Source: Aldehydirespirator sp965203635 | GTDB lineage: Bacteria; Actinomycetota; Acidimicrobiia; Acidimicrobiales; Aldehydirespiratoraceae | NCBI GenBank assembly: GCA_965203635.1 | Contig: OZ241903.1 | Span: forward strand, 3,410,001-3,474,000 | Direction: 5' to 3' | DNA length: 64,000 bases | Part shown: piece after piece, positions 29,266 through 38,205 of the stretch | Position numbering within the stretch: the first letter of the stretch is position 1 | Layout of the letters: every line of letters begins with the position of its first letter | Notes under the pieces: model-generated | The model's input: the letters and a program-made list of their open reading frames with translations, nothing else | What the model was told of the DNA's origin: nothing | Databases searched by the model: none | Program-made: the position numbers and the translations under genes

Positions 29266-31854
29266 CTAATTCCGGCCGCGGTCAACTCCAGCCGCGGCGC
29301 GCGCCAACTCGAGGGCCTCGTCCAGACGATCGGCGTCCCTGCCCCCGGCCACGCAAAAGTCGGCCGCGGACTTCCCTCCGCCACCGATGGTCTTCTTGGC
29401 CTCGCCGATGAGATCGCCGGCGTGGAATCCGCCGCCCTCGGTCGCGGCCGCGGCCAGGGCCGCTCCTCCGGAGTCGAGCGCGGTGCCGAGAACCACGGCC
29501 TTCACTCCGTCGATATCGCGTATCGACGCCGCCAGGTCGCGCAGTCCGTCGCGGCCCACGTCATCGACACGAGCCACGACCACGCCGTCCACGGCCGCGG
29601 CCGCCAGTTCCGGCGCTCGGCCCAGCGCCACCCGGCGCCGCAGCTCGGCCACCTCGGCCCTCAGCGCCTTCGTCTCGCCCTGGCGCTTGGTCACGCCGTC
29701 GGCCAGCTCGGCCGCGGGCACTCCCAGCGACCGGGCCACGTCGTCGATGAGCGACTGCTGGCTGCGCAGCAGGGTGAGCGTGTCGTGGCCGGTGATGGCC
29801 TCCAACCGGCGCATGTTGGCGCCGATCGACGCTTCCGAGGTGATGTGGAACGCCCCGATGTCGCCCAGGGCCCGCACATGGGTGCCGCCGCACAACTCCA
29901 CCGAATGGCGGCCGGCTTCGAGCACCCGCACCAACTCGCCGTACTTCTCCCCGAAGAAGGCGATCGCGCCGACCTGCTGGGCATGGTCGAAGGTGGTCTC
30001 GTAGTGGCGGCACGACTCGTTGCCGAGCACTTCGGAGTTGACCAGGTCCTCCACGTCGGTGATCTGCTCTGCCGTGAGGGCTTCGTAGTGGCTGAAGTCG
30101 AAACGGAGACGGTCGGGACCGACCCAGGATCCCTGCTGCTTCACGTGCTCGCCGAGCACCTCGCGCAGCGCCCAGTGCAGGATGTGGGTAGCGGTGTGGT
30201 TGCGCCGGATGCCGGCCCGGCGATCGGCGTCCACCGTCGCGGTGACCTCGTCCCCGACTCGCAGCTCGCCGTCGATGGGCTCGACGACGTGAACGTGGAG
30301 GTCGGGCACTCCGTAGACGGTGTCGACGACCCGCACCCGGGCTCCGGTCGCCTCGCAGGAGATCTCGCCGGTGTCTCCGATCTGACCGCCGCTCTCGGCG
30401 TAGAACGGTGTGCGGTCCAGAACGATGCGACCGTCGGCCGCGTACAGCACCCGGCCGACCGACGTCAGTTCGGCCCGGCCACAGAACTCGGTGGGTCCGG
30501 CAGCCGAGAAGAGAGCGACGAACGGGGCCACGTCGTCGGCGGCAGCCACCGAGCGGGCGCTGCGGGCCCGCTCCTGCTGCTGCGACATCGCGGCCGCGAA
30601 GCCCTCGGTGTCGACCTCCACGCCTCTCTCGGCCGCGATCTCGACAGTGACCTCGAGAGGGAAGCCGTAGGTGTCGTGCAGCAGGAACGCGACCTCGCCG
30701 TCGATCGGCTGGCCGGGGGCGAGGGCGTCCAGGCGGCCGTCGAGGATGGTCTGCCCGGTGCGCAGCGTCTGGCGGAAGCGCTGCTCCTCACGGTCGATCA
30801 CGTCGCGCACGTAGCCGTGGTTGCGGACCAGGTCCGGGTAGGCCCCGGCCATCACCTCCACCACCGCGTCGACCATTCCCCCCATGATCGGCTCCTCCAC
30901 TCCCAGCAGGTAGGCATGGCGCACGGCTCGGCGGATGATGCGCCGCAGCACGTAGCCGCGGTCCTCGTTGGAGGGGAACACCCCGTCACTGACCAGCAGG
31001 GACGTGGAACGGGCATGGTCGGCGAGGATGCGGAGCGACACGTCGCGGGCCTCGGACTCGCCCAGCTTGGAGCCGGAGAGGCGCTGGGCCGCGTCGAGCA
31101 GGACGACGAACTCGTCGGTCTCCCACACCGAGTCGACGCCCTGCAGCACGGCCACGGTGCGCTCCAGGCCCAGGCCGGTGTCGATCGAGGGCTTGGGCAG
31201 GGGGATCTCCTCGCCGTCGGGAGTGCTCTCGAACTGCATGAACACCAGGTTCCAGACCTCGATGTAGCGCTCCTCGCCGCCGTGGGCGGGTCCGCCGCCG
31301 GGACCGTATTCGGGGCCCTTGTCCCAGAAGATCTCCGAGCACGGCCCGCAGGGACCCACGTCGGCCATTCGCCAGTAGTTGTCCTCGCCCAGGCGCTGGA
31401 TCCGCTCGGCGGGCACGCCGACCTCGTCCCGCCAGATGGCCTCGGCCTCGTCGTCGCTGAGGTGAACCGTCACCCACAGCCGCTCAGGATCGAGGCCGAA
31501 CACCCCGGTCACGAGCTCCCAGGCCCAGGCGCAGGCGTCGGACTTGAAGTAGTCGCCGAAGCTGAAATTGCCGAGCATCTCGAAGAAGGTCAGGTGGCGG
31601 GAGGTGCGCCCGATCTCGTCGAGGTCGTTGTGCTTGCCGCCGGCCCGCACGCATTTCTGCACGGTTACCGCCCGTGAGAAAGGGGGCTGCTGCTCGCCGG
31701 TGAAGTACGTCTTGAACGGCACCATCCCGGCCACCGTGAACAGCAGCGTGGGGTCGTGGGGGATCAGGCTGGCCGACGGATGGTGGGTGTGGCCCCGCTC
31801 GACGAAGAAGTCGACGAAGGCTTGGCGGACCTCGGCCGCGGCCATCGACTTCAT
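29266..31854 (-). CDS. alaS: Alanyl-tRNA synthetase
   Basis: Charges tRNA-Ala. 862 aa, full length. Class II core (TVQKCVRAGGKHNDLDEIG, FEMLGNFSFGDYF, GLGLERTVAVLQG), then the editing domain with HTATHILH near 560 and CGGTHVRALG near 660, and the C-terminal domain involved in dimerisation. The ATG at 31854 overlaps the upstream gene stop (ATGA), which favours it over the ATG three codons later. No T-box is seen upstream. Confidence 0.98.
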   Translation of the reverse strand: MKSMAAAEVRQAFVDFFVERGHTHHPSASLIPHDPTLLFTVAGMVPFKTYFTGEQQPPFSRAVTVQKCVRAGGKHNDLDEIGRTSRHLTFFEMLGNFSFGDYFKSDACAWAWELVTGVFGLDPERLWVTVHLSDDEAEAIWRDEVGVPAERIQRLGEDNYWRMADVGPCGPCSEIFWDKGPEYGPGGGPAHGGEERYIEVWNLVFMQFESTPDGEEIPLPKPSIDTGLGLERTVAVLQGVDSVWETDEFVVLLDAAQRLSGSKLGESEARDVSLRILADHARSTSLLVSDGVFPSNEDRGYVLRRIIRRAVRHAYLLGVEEPIMGGMVDAVVEVMAGAYPDLVRNHGYVRDVIDREEQRFRQTLRTGQTILDGRLDALAPGQPIDGEVAFLLHDTYGFPLEVTVEIAAERGVEVDTEGFAAAMSQQQERARSARSVAAADDVAPFVALFSAAGPTEFCGRAELTSVGRVLYAADGRIVLDRTPFYAESGGQIGDTGEISCEATGARVRVVDTVYGVPDLHVHVVEPIDGELRVGDEVTATVDADRRAGIRRNHTATHILHWALREVLGEHVKQQGSWVGPDRLRFDFSHYEALTAEQITDVEDLVNSEVLGNESCRHYETTFDHAQQVGAIAFFGEKYGELVRVLEAGRHSVELCGGTHVRALGDIGAFHITSEASIGANMRRLEAITGHDTLTLLRSQQSLIDDVARSLGVPAAELADGVTKRQGETKALRAEVAELRRRVALGRAPELAAAAVDGVVVARVDDVGRDGLRDLAASIRDIDGVKAVVLGTALDSGGAALAAAATEGGGFHAGDLIGEAKKTIGGGGKSAADFCVAGGRDADRLDEALELARAAAGVDRGRN

Positions 31855-32189
31855 GTCGCGTCGGTCCCGGTCGTGGAGCGGTCGTCGCCGGACAGGGACC
31901 CGTCGTCGCCTATGAGTTCCGACTCGGTGCGGTGCATCGCCTCACGTCCCTCGGCGACGGCCTGGCGTAGATCGTCGGCGATGCGCCGGGCCTCGCGTCC
32001 GAGGTTCCTGGCGCTGTCGGCCGCGGTCTGCTGGGCCCGGCTGGCAGCCTGGCGCGACCGGTCGGCCACCGCGCTGCGCACATTGGCGGGCGCGTAGCGC
32101 TCGGCGGCCTCACGAGCCTTGCTGCGCAGCCAGGCCGCGGTCCCCAGCCCGGCCACATAGCCTGCGCCGAGCCACCACATCCGCCTCAT
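31851..32189 (-). CDS. Small membrane-anchored protein upstream of alaS (DUF6167-like position)
   Basis: 112 aa. One short N-terminal hydrophobic segment (WWLGAGYVAGLGTAAWL), then a long basic, Ala/Arg-rich helix (about 25-90) and an acidic tail. It holds the place of the DUF6167 gene that lies between a DUF948 gene and alaS in Streptomyces; assignment rests mainly on position and shape. ATGA overlaps on both sides couple it to DUF948 and alaS. Function unknown. Confidence 0.75.
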   Translation of the reverse strand: MRRMWWLGAGYVAGLGTAAWLRSKAREAAERYAPANVRSAVADRSRQAASRAQQTAADSARNLGREARRIADDLRQAVAEGREAMHRTESELIGDDGSLSGDDRSTTGTDAT

Positions 32190-32794
32190 CGGGATGTCTC
32201 CCGCTCTTGTTCGCTGCGCTCACGGGCCGCTCGGGCCACGGCCTCGCCCGTATGAGCCGAATGCGCTCCCCTACTCGCTCGGCCTCTGCGTCTCCGGGTC
32301 CTGGTCCGCCCGGTGCGGCCGGACTCGCTGGGGCCGGCCGCACCGGCACGGTCGGAAGCTGTGGCCCTCACCGTGGTTGAGATCTCCTGGCTCGGCGCCG
32401 AGGCGGCGCCGGCGGCGAGATCGAGCTCCCGGCGATGGCGGCGACGCTCGCGCAGGCGCCGGCCGGCCTGACCTGCGCCCGACACCAGCGACAGGCCCTT
32501 GATCAGCGGCGGAGCGAAGGCCCGGTAGGTCAGGCGGCTGGCATGGTCCGCAGTGGCCGCGATGCGCTCGGCCCTCCCGATCACCCGGTCCACCCGGTGA
32601 AGTTCGGCGTCGGCCTTGGTGACGGTGCTACGCAGGTCGTCGACCATGGGCAGCGCCGAGTCCCGCAGGTCGTCGACCACATCGCGCAACTCGCGCATGG
32701 TCCGCACCAGCGAAACCACGGCAACGGTCAGCACGACCACCGTCGCCAGGCACACGACGGTGACAATCACGGCAGCGAGGTCGACAGCGCTCAC
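32186..32794 (-). CDS. DUF948-like membrane protein with a repeat-derived C-terminus
   Basis: 202 aa. The N-terminal membrane span (VDLAAVIVTVVCLATVVVLT) is followed by a heptad-like helix (RELRDVVDDLRDSALPMVDD) typical of DUF948 and then an Arg-rich, disordered-looking tail. The last ~17 residues (EAVARAARERSEQERETSR) are the translation of interspersed repeat A, which runs into the stop codon. The GTG start has TATCTT 6 nt upstream and no ribosome binding site. Function unknown. Confidence 0.8.
   Translation of the reverse strand: MSAVDLAAVIVTVVCLATVVVLTVAVVSLVRTMRELRDVVDDLRDSALPMVDDLRSTVTKADAELHRVDRVIGRAERIAATADHASRLTYRAFAPPLIKGLSLVSGAGQAGRRLRERRRHRRELDLAAGAASAPSQEISTTVRATASDRAGAAGPSESGRTGRTRTRRRRGRASRGAHSAHTGEAVARAARERSEQERETSR
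32199..32287. repeat. Interspersed repeat A, copy 2 (inside the DUF948 gene)
   Basis: Core 32199-32247 and short end GCTCGGCCTCT (32277-32287), with a 30-bp spacer between. Lies entirely within the 3' part of the DUF948 coding region and stays in frame. Confidence 0.85.
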
Positions 32795-32800
32795 CCAGTC

Positions 32801-32806
32801 AAGATA
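32801..32806 (-). promoter_or_regulatory. Candidate -10 box for the DUF948-alaS-ruvX-mltG-aroE operon
   Basis: TATCTT on the minus strand, 6 nt before the GTG at 32794. All downstream genes to aroE overlap or nearly touch, so this may drive the whole operon as a leaderless message. Confidence 0.4.
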
Positions 32807-32814
32807 CCGGCAAG

Positions 32815-32853
32815 CCAGAGAGGCCGAGCGATTGGACGAGCCCCGGCCTCTGG
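32815..32853 (-). terminator. Hairpin after the SLH protease gene
   Basis: CCAGAG-AG-GCC pairs with GGCCTCTGG (9 bp with a two-base bulge), 10 bp past the protease stop. It contains an orphan short end of repeat A. No T-run. Confidence 0.35.
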
Positions 32854-32862
32854 ACGCCAGCG

Positions 32863-34620
32863 CTAGTGGCCACAGGCCTCCAGGACGGGGAAGGCCGACT
32901 GCTCCGCGCCGGTCAAGTCCAGCTGAATGGAAATGGAGCCACCGAGTCCGATGTGGATCGTGTTGGAGTCGTCGGCCCGGAACAGCCTCACGAACTCTGC
33001 TCGCTGAGCGTCGTCCGAATAAACCACGTCGTTGGTTCCGATTTCACCCTGAAACATCGCCCAAGTCTCTGACACAGCTGCTTCCTGTGAGCCGAACCGG
33101 TATTCGACACTCATGCCCCCAGGGGAGAAGTCCAACGTTCCACTGAGAATCTGGATGTTCACATCGAGACCGAGGGCCGGGTTCTCGGGGTAGCAGGACA
33201 AGTGCAGCGAGACCGGCACGCCGGATGCTGGCGGGCCCACACTGGCCGCGATGATCTTGCCCGACCTCGTGGTGGCGGACCAGGCGTCCCACTGGGTGCG
33301 CGCACTCGGCCCCTCCGAGCCGCCTGACCGCGGCCCGCTGGAAGTCCCTGCCTCGCGGGTAGCCGGAAGCCTCTCGACAAGCGTGTCAGCGGAGATGGCA
33401 TAGGAGATGCCCTCAATGGCTGTGCCCACCAGTTTGAGCACGGCCATTCCGAGCACAGTGCCGCACTCGTCGATCACCGGCCCGCCGCTGTTGCCGGGGT
33501 TGATTGCGGCGTCGGTCTGCACGAGCGTCCCCAGCGCGGGGTCATCCTCGGTCCTCGACAGCACGCCGGTCACAACCGAGGCCGACGTCGCATCGACCGG
33601 GTAGCCCACGACGCCGAGCGGGTGACCCAGGTCGAGTCCGACGACCGAGCCGAACGCCAGCGGCTCGATCCCAGTGCCGGGAGCCGACAGCACCGCGATG
33701 TCGGTCGCGAAGTCCGCGCCGACGATCGTGGCGGTGAGATCGTTGGCGTTCTTGCGAAGCGTCAGCTCCCCGGTGCCGACGCCCTGCACGACATGGGCTG
33801 CGGTCATGAACTCGTCGTTGCCGATGTAGAAGGCCGTTCCGAGCCCGAAGTCGGTGATCACCTGGAACACCGACGCCGCGACGGTGGGCGCTGACTCGGA
33901 GAAGCTGCAGTCCGGATCGCCCGCAGCCGCATCAAGACTTGTCGCCCGCCACAGGAACGTGGCTATCTGGGCTCGGGTCGTGTCCCGGTCGGGGCAGAAC
34001 CGTGTGCCGTCGCCGCATCCCCTGGTGATGCCAGAGTCTGTGAGCTTGGCAACGTCGCGGGCGAACCATGCATCGACTGGAACGTCCGAGAAGCCGGGAT
34101 CGGGTCCTTCGGGCAGATCGTAGGCGCGGGACAGGAACACGGCCATCTGGGCGCGGGTCACAGTCCTCTCGGGGCAGAACACGCTGCCGTCGCCGCAGCC
34201 GGTCGTCACGTTGAGTTCGAACATGCGCTCGATGAACGGGGCGTAGAAGCTGTCGGCGTCCACGTCGTCGAACCTCGGCTCGGACACCGGTGCCGGGTCC
34301 TGCCCGTCGAGCATCCGGACGACCCATACCGCCATGGTCTTACGGTCGATCGCGTCGTCGGGACAGAACCCGCCATCGCACAAGGTGCCCGCGAACAACC
34401 CTTGCTCGGATAGCCGTGCAACCGGCTCGGCATAGTAGGCGTCGGCGGGCGTGTCGGGATATGCGCGGGCGTCTTGCTGCGCAGCCACCGGCGAGGCATG
34501 GGCCAGCAACGCCGCCAGGATCAACGCAGCCAGGACCGCGCCGGTGCGGCGCTTCCGCATCACGGCCCACCGCGCCAAGGTTCCTCTCGTAGCGATCTCC
34601 CGTCTCACGGCCCTATGCAA
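32863..34620 (-). CDS. Secreted SLH-domain trypsin-like (HtrA-type) serine protease
   Basis: 585 aa numbered from the TTG at 34620, which has GGAGGA 5 nt upstream; an ATG at 34560 (residue 21) would start directly at the signal peptide RRTGAVLAALILAALLAHAS. Three SLH-like repeats follow (about 55-225; e.g. FSDVPVDAWFARDVAKLTDS), which would bind cell-wall polymer. The protease domain has the full triad H276 (MTAAHVV), D307 (ATDIAVL) and S378 (NPGNSGGP). The last ~150 residues are beta-rich and not recognised; no PDZ is evident. Stands alone in the cluster. Confidence 0.9.
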   Translation of the reverse strand: MHRAVRREIATRGTLARWAVMRKRRTGAVLAALILAALLAHASPVAAQQDARAYPDTPADAYYAEPVARLSEQGLFAGTLCDGGFCPDDAIDRKTMAVWVVRMLDGQDPAPVSEPRFDDVDADSFYAPFIERMFELNVTTGCGDGSVFCPERTVTRAQMAVFLSRAYDLPEGPDPGFSDVPVDAWFARDVAKLTDSGITRGCGDGTRFCPDRDTTRAQIATFLWRATSLDAAAGDPDCSFSESAPTVAASVFQVITDFGLGTAFYIGNDEFMTAAHVVQGVGTGELTLRKNANDLTATIVGADFATDIAVLSAPGTGIEPLAFGSVVGLDLGHPLGVVGYPVDATSASVVTGVLSRTEDDPALGTLVQTDAAINPGNSGGPVIDECGTVLGMAVLKLVGTAIEGISYAISADTLVERLPATREAGTSSGPRSGGSEGPSARTQWDAWSATTRSGKIIAASVGPPASGVPVSLHLSCYPENPALGLDVNIQILSGTLDFSPGGMSVEYRFGSQEAAVSETWAMFQGEIGTNDVVYSDDAQRAEFVRLFRADDSNTIHIGLGGSISIQLDLTGAEQSAFPVLEACGH

Positions 34621-34714
34621 TACCGTCCTCCGTAACCTGGGTCCGCTGCGTCGCCGCGAAGACTAAGTGCAAGCGCGGATTGATGCGAGGCCGGTCACGT
34701 CGCGGCGTTGCCAT

Positions 34715-34802
34715 TCCCGCTCCTGTTCGCTGCGCTCACGGGCCGCTCGGGCCACGACCTCGCCCGCACGAGCCGGACGTGCGCATTCTTGCTCGGCCTC
34801 TA
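34715..34802. repeat. Interspersed repeat A, copy 3 (between rarA and the protease gene)
   Basis: Core 34715-34763, short end GCTCGGCCTCTAG to 34802, just beyond the rarA stop (34809). The rest of this 188-bp gap carries no gene that I can see. Confidence 0.85.
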
Positions 34803-34808
34803 GGCCAC

Positions 34809-36176
34809 TCAGTCCGGCGAGGGGCGGGGGCCGGGCCGGCGATCGGCCAGGGCGGCCTCGGCGCCGTGGTCGGACGGCTCGTAGTAGACGTTGCCGGCCA
34901 CTTCGGCCGGGCGGTGCTCCTGGGCGACCCAGCCGTCGGGGTCGTCGTGGGGGTACTGGTACCCGTCGCCGTGGCCGAGGGACTTCGCGCCCTGGTAGTG
35001 GGCGTCGCGCAGGTGCACGGGCACCTCGCCCGCCCCCGCGGTCCGGGCGTCGGCCGCGGCCCGGCCCAGGGCGACGGTCACCCGGTTGGACTTGGGCGCG
35101 GTGGCCAGCCGCACCACCGCGTGGGCCAGGTTGAGTTGGGCCTCCGGCAATCCGACGTACTCCACGGCCCGGGCCGCGGCGTCGGCCACCAGCAGCGCGC
35201 CGTCGTCGGCCAGCCCGATGTCCTCGGAGGCCAGGATCACCAGCCGCCGGGCGATGAAGCGGGGGTCCTCCCCCGCCTCCAGCATCCGGGCCAGCCAGTA
35301 GAGCCCGGCGTCGGCGTCGGATCCCCGGATGCTCTTGATGAACGCGCTGATCACGTCGTAGTGGCCGTCGCGGCCGTAGCGCACCGGCTTGGCGTCGGCG
35401 GCCGCCTCGGCGTCGGCCAGCGTCACATGGGCCGGTCCGGCTCCGGGCTCGGGACCGGCCGCGGCTCGGGCATCGGGACCGGCTCCGGCCCTGGCTTCGG
35501 CTCCGGCCCGGCGGCCGGCCAGCGCCACCGCCACCTCTATCCCGGTCAGGGCATGGCGGCCGTCGCCGCCGCTGCGGGCCGCGAGATGCTCAACCGCGTC
35601 GTCGTCGGCGGTCGCCTGCTCGGCGGCCAGGCCGCGGCGCACCAACTCCACCAGCGCGGCGTCGTCGAGAGGGTGCAGGCGGAACAGGGTCGAGCGCGAC
35701 ATCAGCGGTGGGTTGACCTCGAAGTGCGGGTTCTCGGTGGTGGCGCCGATCAGAACGATCAGGCCGTCCTCCACCGCGGGAAGCAGGGCGTCCTGCTGGG
35801 CCTTGTTGAACCGGTGGACCTCGTCCAGGAACAGGATCGTGCCGGTGCCGTGGACGCCGAGGCGGTCCCGGGCCCGCTCGATCACGCCCCGCACGTCCTT
35901 GACTCCGGCGGTAACCGCGGAGAGCTCCTCGAACGCCTTGGCCGTGGTCAGGGCCACCACCCGGGCCAGCGTGGTCTTGCCTGTGCCCGGCGGTCCCCAG
36001 AGGATCACCGAAGACAGCCGGTCGGCCTCTATCAACTCTCTCAGGGGCCGCCCCGGCCCCACCAGGTGGTCCTGGCCGACGACCTCGTCGAGGGTGCGGG
36101 GCCGCAGCCGGGCCGCCAGCGGCGCCCGCCCCCGCAGCCGCTCGGCCGCAGCCGCATCGAACAGGTCACCAGCCAC
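34809..36176 (-). CDS. rarA: Replication-associated recombination protein RarA (MgsA/WRNIP1 family AAA+ ATPase)
   Basis: Acts at stalled replication forks. 455 aa. Walker A GPPGTGKTT (61-69), Walker B ILFLDEVHR near 115, sensor ATTENPHFEVN, then the helical tetramerisation domain (DPRFIARRLVILASEDIGLA). An Ala/Gly/Pro-rich insertion (AGAEARAGAGPDARAAAG) interrupts the region after residue ~225. The GTG at 36176 has TAGGGT 6 nt upstream and no Shine-Dalgarno sequence. Confidence 0.95.
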   Translation of the reverse strand: MAGDLFDAAAAERLRGRAPLAARLRPRTLDEVVGQDHLVGPGRPLRELIEADRLSSVILWGPPGTGKTTLARVVALTTAKAFEELSAVTAGVKDVRGVIERARDRLGVHGTGTILFLDEVHRFNKAQQDALLPAVEDGLIVLIGATTENPHFEVNPPLMSRSTLFRLHPLDDAALVELVRRGLAAEQATADDDAVEHLAARSGGDGRHALTGIEVAVALAGRRAGAEARAGAGPDARAAAGPEPGAGPAHVTLADAEAAADAKPVRYGRDGHYDVISAFIKSIRGSDADAGLYWLARMLEAGEDPRFIARRLVILASEDIGLADDGALLVADAAARAVEYVGLPEAQLNLAHAVVRLATAPKSNRVTVALGRAAADARTAGAGEVPVHLRDAHYQGAKSLGHGDGYQYPHDDPDGWVAQEHRPAEVAGNVYYEPSDHGAEAALADRRPGPRPSPD

Positions 36177-36182
36177 CCCGTG

Positions 36183-36188
36183 ACCCTA
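36183..36188 (-). promoter_or_regulatory. Candidate -10 box for leaderless rarA
   Basis: TAGGGT on the minus strand, 6 nt before the rarA GTG. The 93-bp gap up to the aspS stop holds nothing else recognisable. Confidence 0.45.
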
Positions 36189-36269
36189 CGCCTCAGGTCG
36201 TGGTCTAACCGCGCCGGGAGGCGGTCTCCGTGACGATCCACACGTACGCATGCGGCACGGGGCGGAGAT

Positions 36270-38045
36270 TCAGGCCGGGGGCAGGACTCGCAGGCCTAGT
36301 TCTTGCAGGTGGGCGTCGGCTATGGGGCTGGGGGCGTCGGTGAGGGGGTCGGCGCCGGACTGGGTCTTGGGGAAGGCGATCACCTCGCGGATGTTCTCCT
36401 CCCCCACCAGCAGGGCGGCCAGTCGGTCCAGGCCCACCGCGAAGCCGGCATGGGGCGGGGCGCCGTAGCGGAAGGCGTCGAGCAGGAAGCCGAAGCGCTC
36501 CTGGGCCTCGTCGGGGGCAATGCCAAGGACTTCGAAGATGCGCTGCTGGACCTCGCGGCGATGGATCCTCACGCTTCCCGAGCCGAGCTCCCAGCCGTTG
36601 AGCACCAGGTCGTAGGCCTGGCTGCGGACGTCGAGCAGGGCCTCGCCCGTGGGCGGGCCGTCCTGCGACATGAGCAAGCCCAGATCGTCTTCGTGGGGCA
36701 TGGTGAACGGGTGATGCGACGGGATCGGCTCGCCTTCGGCGGTGAGCCCCTCGAAGAGCGGGAAGTCGACCACCCACAGGTAGTTGAGGCTGCCGTCGTT
36801 GACCGGCGGGCGGCCCAGCTCGAGGCGAAGCAGCCCCAGCACGTGGCGCACCATCCGGCGCTCGTCGGCCACCAGGAACACCATGTCGCCGGGCCGGGCG
36901 TCGAGGGCTTCGATCACTCCGGCGGCCTCGGCGGCCGACAGGAACTTGGCTACACCGCCGTCCAGAGCGGAGCCCTCCTCCGCGGCTGCCACCCTCATCC
37001 AGGCCAAGCCCTTGGCGCCCCACCGCTGGCATGTGGCCACCAGCTCGTCCACGCGGCTGCGGGCGAGCACCTCCGCTCCGCCGGTCAGGCAGATCCCCTT
37101 CACGCAGGGTGCCTGGAACACCCGGGCCTGGGTCTCGGCGAAGATCGGCGTCAGCTCGGCCAGCTCCATGCCGAAGCGGGTGTCGGGCTTGTCGGAGCCG
37201 AAGCGCTCCATGGCGTCCTGCCAGGTCATGCGGTCGAACGTGCCGGGGTCGTGCCCGGTCACCTCGACGGTGGCCTCGGCCACGGCCCTGGTCACGAAGC
37301 CGAGCACGTCGTCGCGGGTCACGAACGACGCCTCCACGTCGAGTTGGGAGAACTCGAACTGGCGGTCGGCCCGCAGGTCCTCGTCGCGCAGGCAGCGGGC
37401 TATCTGGTAGTAACGGTCGACGCCCCCGACCATTGTGAGCTGCTTGAAGATCTGCGGACTCTGGGGCAGGGCGTAGAAGGAGCCGGGCTCCTTGCGGGAC
37501 GGAACCACGAAGTCGCGGGCCCCCTCGGGGGTGGAGGCGATGAGCATCGGGGTCTCGACCTCGACGAAGCCCTGGGCGTCCATGGCCCGGCGGATGGCTC
37601 CGTTGACCGCGGCCCGGGCCCTCAGGTTGTGCTGCATCCGGGGCTTGCGCAGATCGATATAGCGATGCCGCAGGCGCAGCGTCTCGTCCACCTCGGTGCG
37701 CTCGTCGAGCGGGAACGGCGGTGGCTCGGCCCTCGACAGCACCTCCACCTCGCAGTCGTGCAGTTCGATCTCGCCGGTGGCCAGCGCGGGGTTGGCGGTG
37801 CCCTCCGGCCGCGGCCGAACCGTGCCGATGATGCGGACCACGTACTCCGAGCGCAGGTCGCGGGCGCCGTCCACCACGCACTGCAGCACCCCGCTGTGGT
37901 CCCTCAAGTCCACGAAGGCGAGGTGCTCGCTGTGCTCGCGGCGGCGGTCCACCCAGCCGCACACCGTCACCGTGCGGCTCGCATCGCGTTGGCCCAGACG
38001 ACCGCACAGATCGGTACGCATGGCCGTGGCGTCCATGCCGGTCAC
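36270..38045 (-). CDS. aspS: Aspartyl-tRNA synthetase, bacterial type
   Basis: Class IIb synthetase, 591 aa. The N-terminal OB-fold (CGWVDRRREHSEHLAFVDLR) binds the anticodon; motif 2 (QIARCLRDEDLRADRQFEF) and motif 3 (GFAVGLDRLAALLVGEENIR) form the active site, with the bacterial GAD insertion between. GTG at 38045 is chosen because GGGAGGG lies 8 nt upstream; the frame stays open further up only through the palindromic repeats. No GatCAB genes are here to tell whether it also charges tRNA-Asn. Confidence 0.96.
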   Translation of the reverse strand: MTGMDATAMRTDLCGRLGQRDASRTVTVCGWVDRRREHSEHLAFVDLRDHSGVLQCVVDGARDLRSEYVVRIIGTVRPRPEGTANPALATGEIELHDCEVEVLSRAEPPPFPLDERTEVDETLRLRHRYIDLRKPRMQHNLRARAAVNGAIRRAMDAQGFVEVETPMLIASTPEGARDFVVPSRKEPGSFYALPQSPQIFKQLTMVGGVDRYYQIARCLRDEDLRADRQFEFSQLDVEASFVTRDDVLGFVTRAVAEATVEVTGHDPGTFDRMTWQDAMERFGSDKPDTRFGMELAELTPIFAETQARVFQAPCVKGICLTGGAEVLARSRVDELVATCQRWGAKGLAWMRVAAAEEGSALDGGVAKFLSAAEAAGVIEALDARPGDMVFLVADERRMVRHVLGLLRLELGRPPVNDGSLNYLWVVDFPLFEGLTAEGEPIPSHHPFTMPHEDDLGLLMSQDGPPTGEALLDVRSQAYDLVLNGWELGSGSVRIHRREVQQRIFEVLGIAPDEAQERFGFLLDAFRYGAPPHAGFAVGLDRLAALLVGEENIREVIAFPKTQSGADPLTDAPSPIADAHLQELGLRVLPPA

Positions 38046-38062
38046 CGGCGGCGCCCTCCCGA

Positions 38063-38118
38063 GCAGCCCGAATTGGCAGCACAATGCACGCATACCGTGC
38101 ACAACGCTGCCAATTCCC
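38063..38118. repeat. Palindromic repeat B, copy 1 (5' leader of aspS)
   Basis: GCAGCCCG, then arm GAATTGGCAGC (38070-38080), inner stem TGCACG-CATAC-CGTGCA, arm GCTGCCAATTC (38106-38116). Outer stem 11 bp, inner stem 6 bp, separated by 4-nt internal loops on each side. Directly before the aspS ribosome binding site. Confidence 0.85.
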
Positions 38119-38133
38119 TAGGACCAGCCGCCC

Positions 38134-38189
38134 GCAGCCCGAATTGGCAGCACAATGCACGCATACCGTGCACAACGCTGCCAATTCCC
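38134..38189. repeat. Palindromic repeat B, copy 2 (tandem with copy 1)
   Basis: Identical to copy 1 over 56 bp, offset by 71 bp. Arms 38141-38151 and 38177-38187. Lies 16 bp beyond the hisS stop; together the two copies fill the hisS-aspS gap. Confidence 0.85.
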
Positions 38190-38205
38190 AGACGGGGTTG
38201 GGTAA

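Noticed and set aside
31855..32189. T-box leaders before alaS, hisS or aspS
   Set aside because: No T-box core sequence was seen, and alaS starts by ATGA overlap with a coding gene.
38046..38102. An N-terminal extension of aspS starting at 38102
   Set aside because: It is only the translation of palindromic repeat B; a good ribosome binding site precedes the GTG at 38045.
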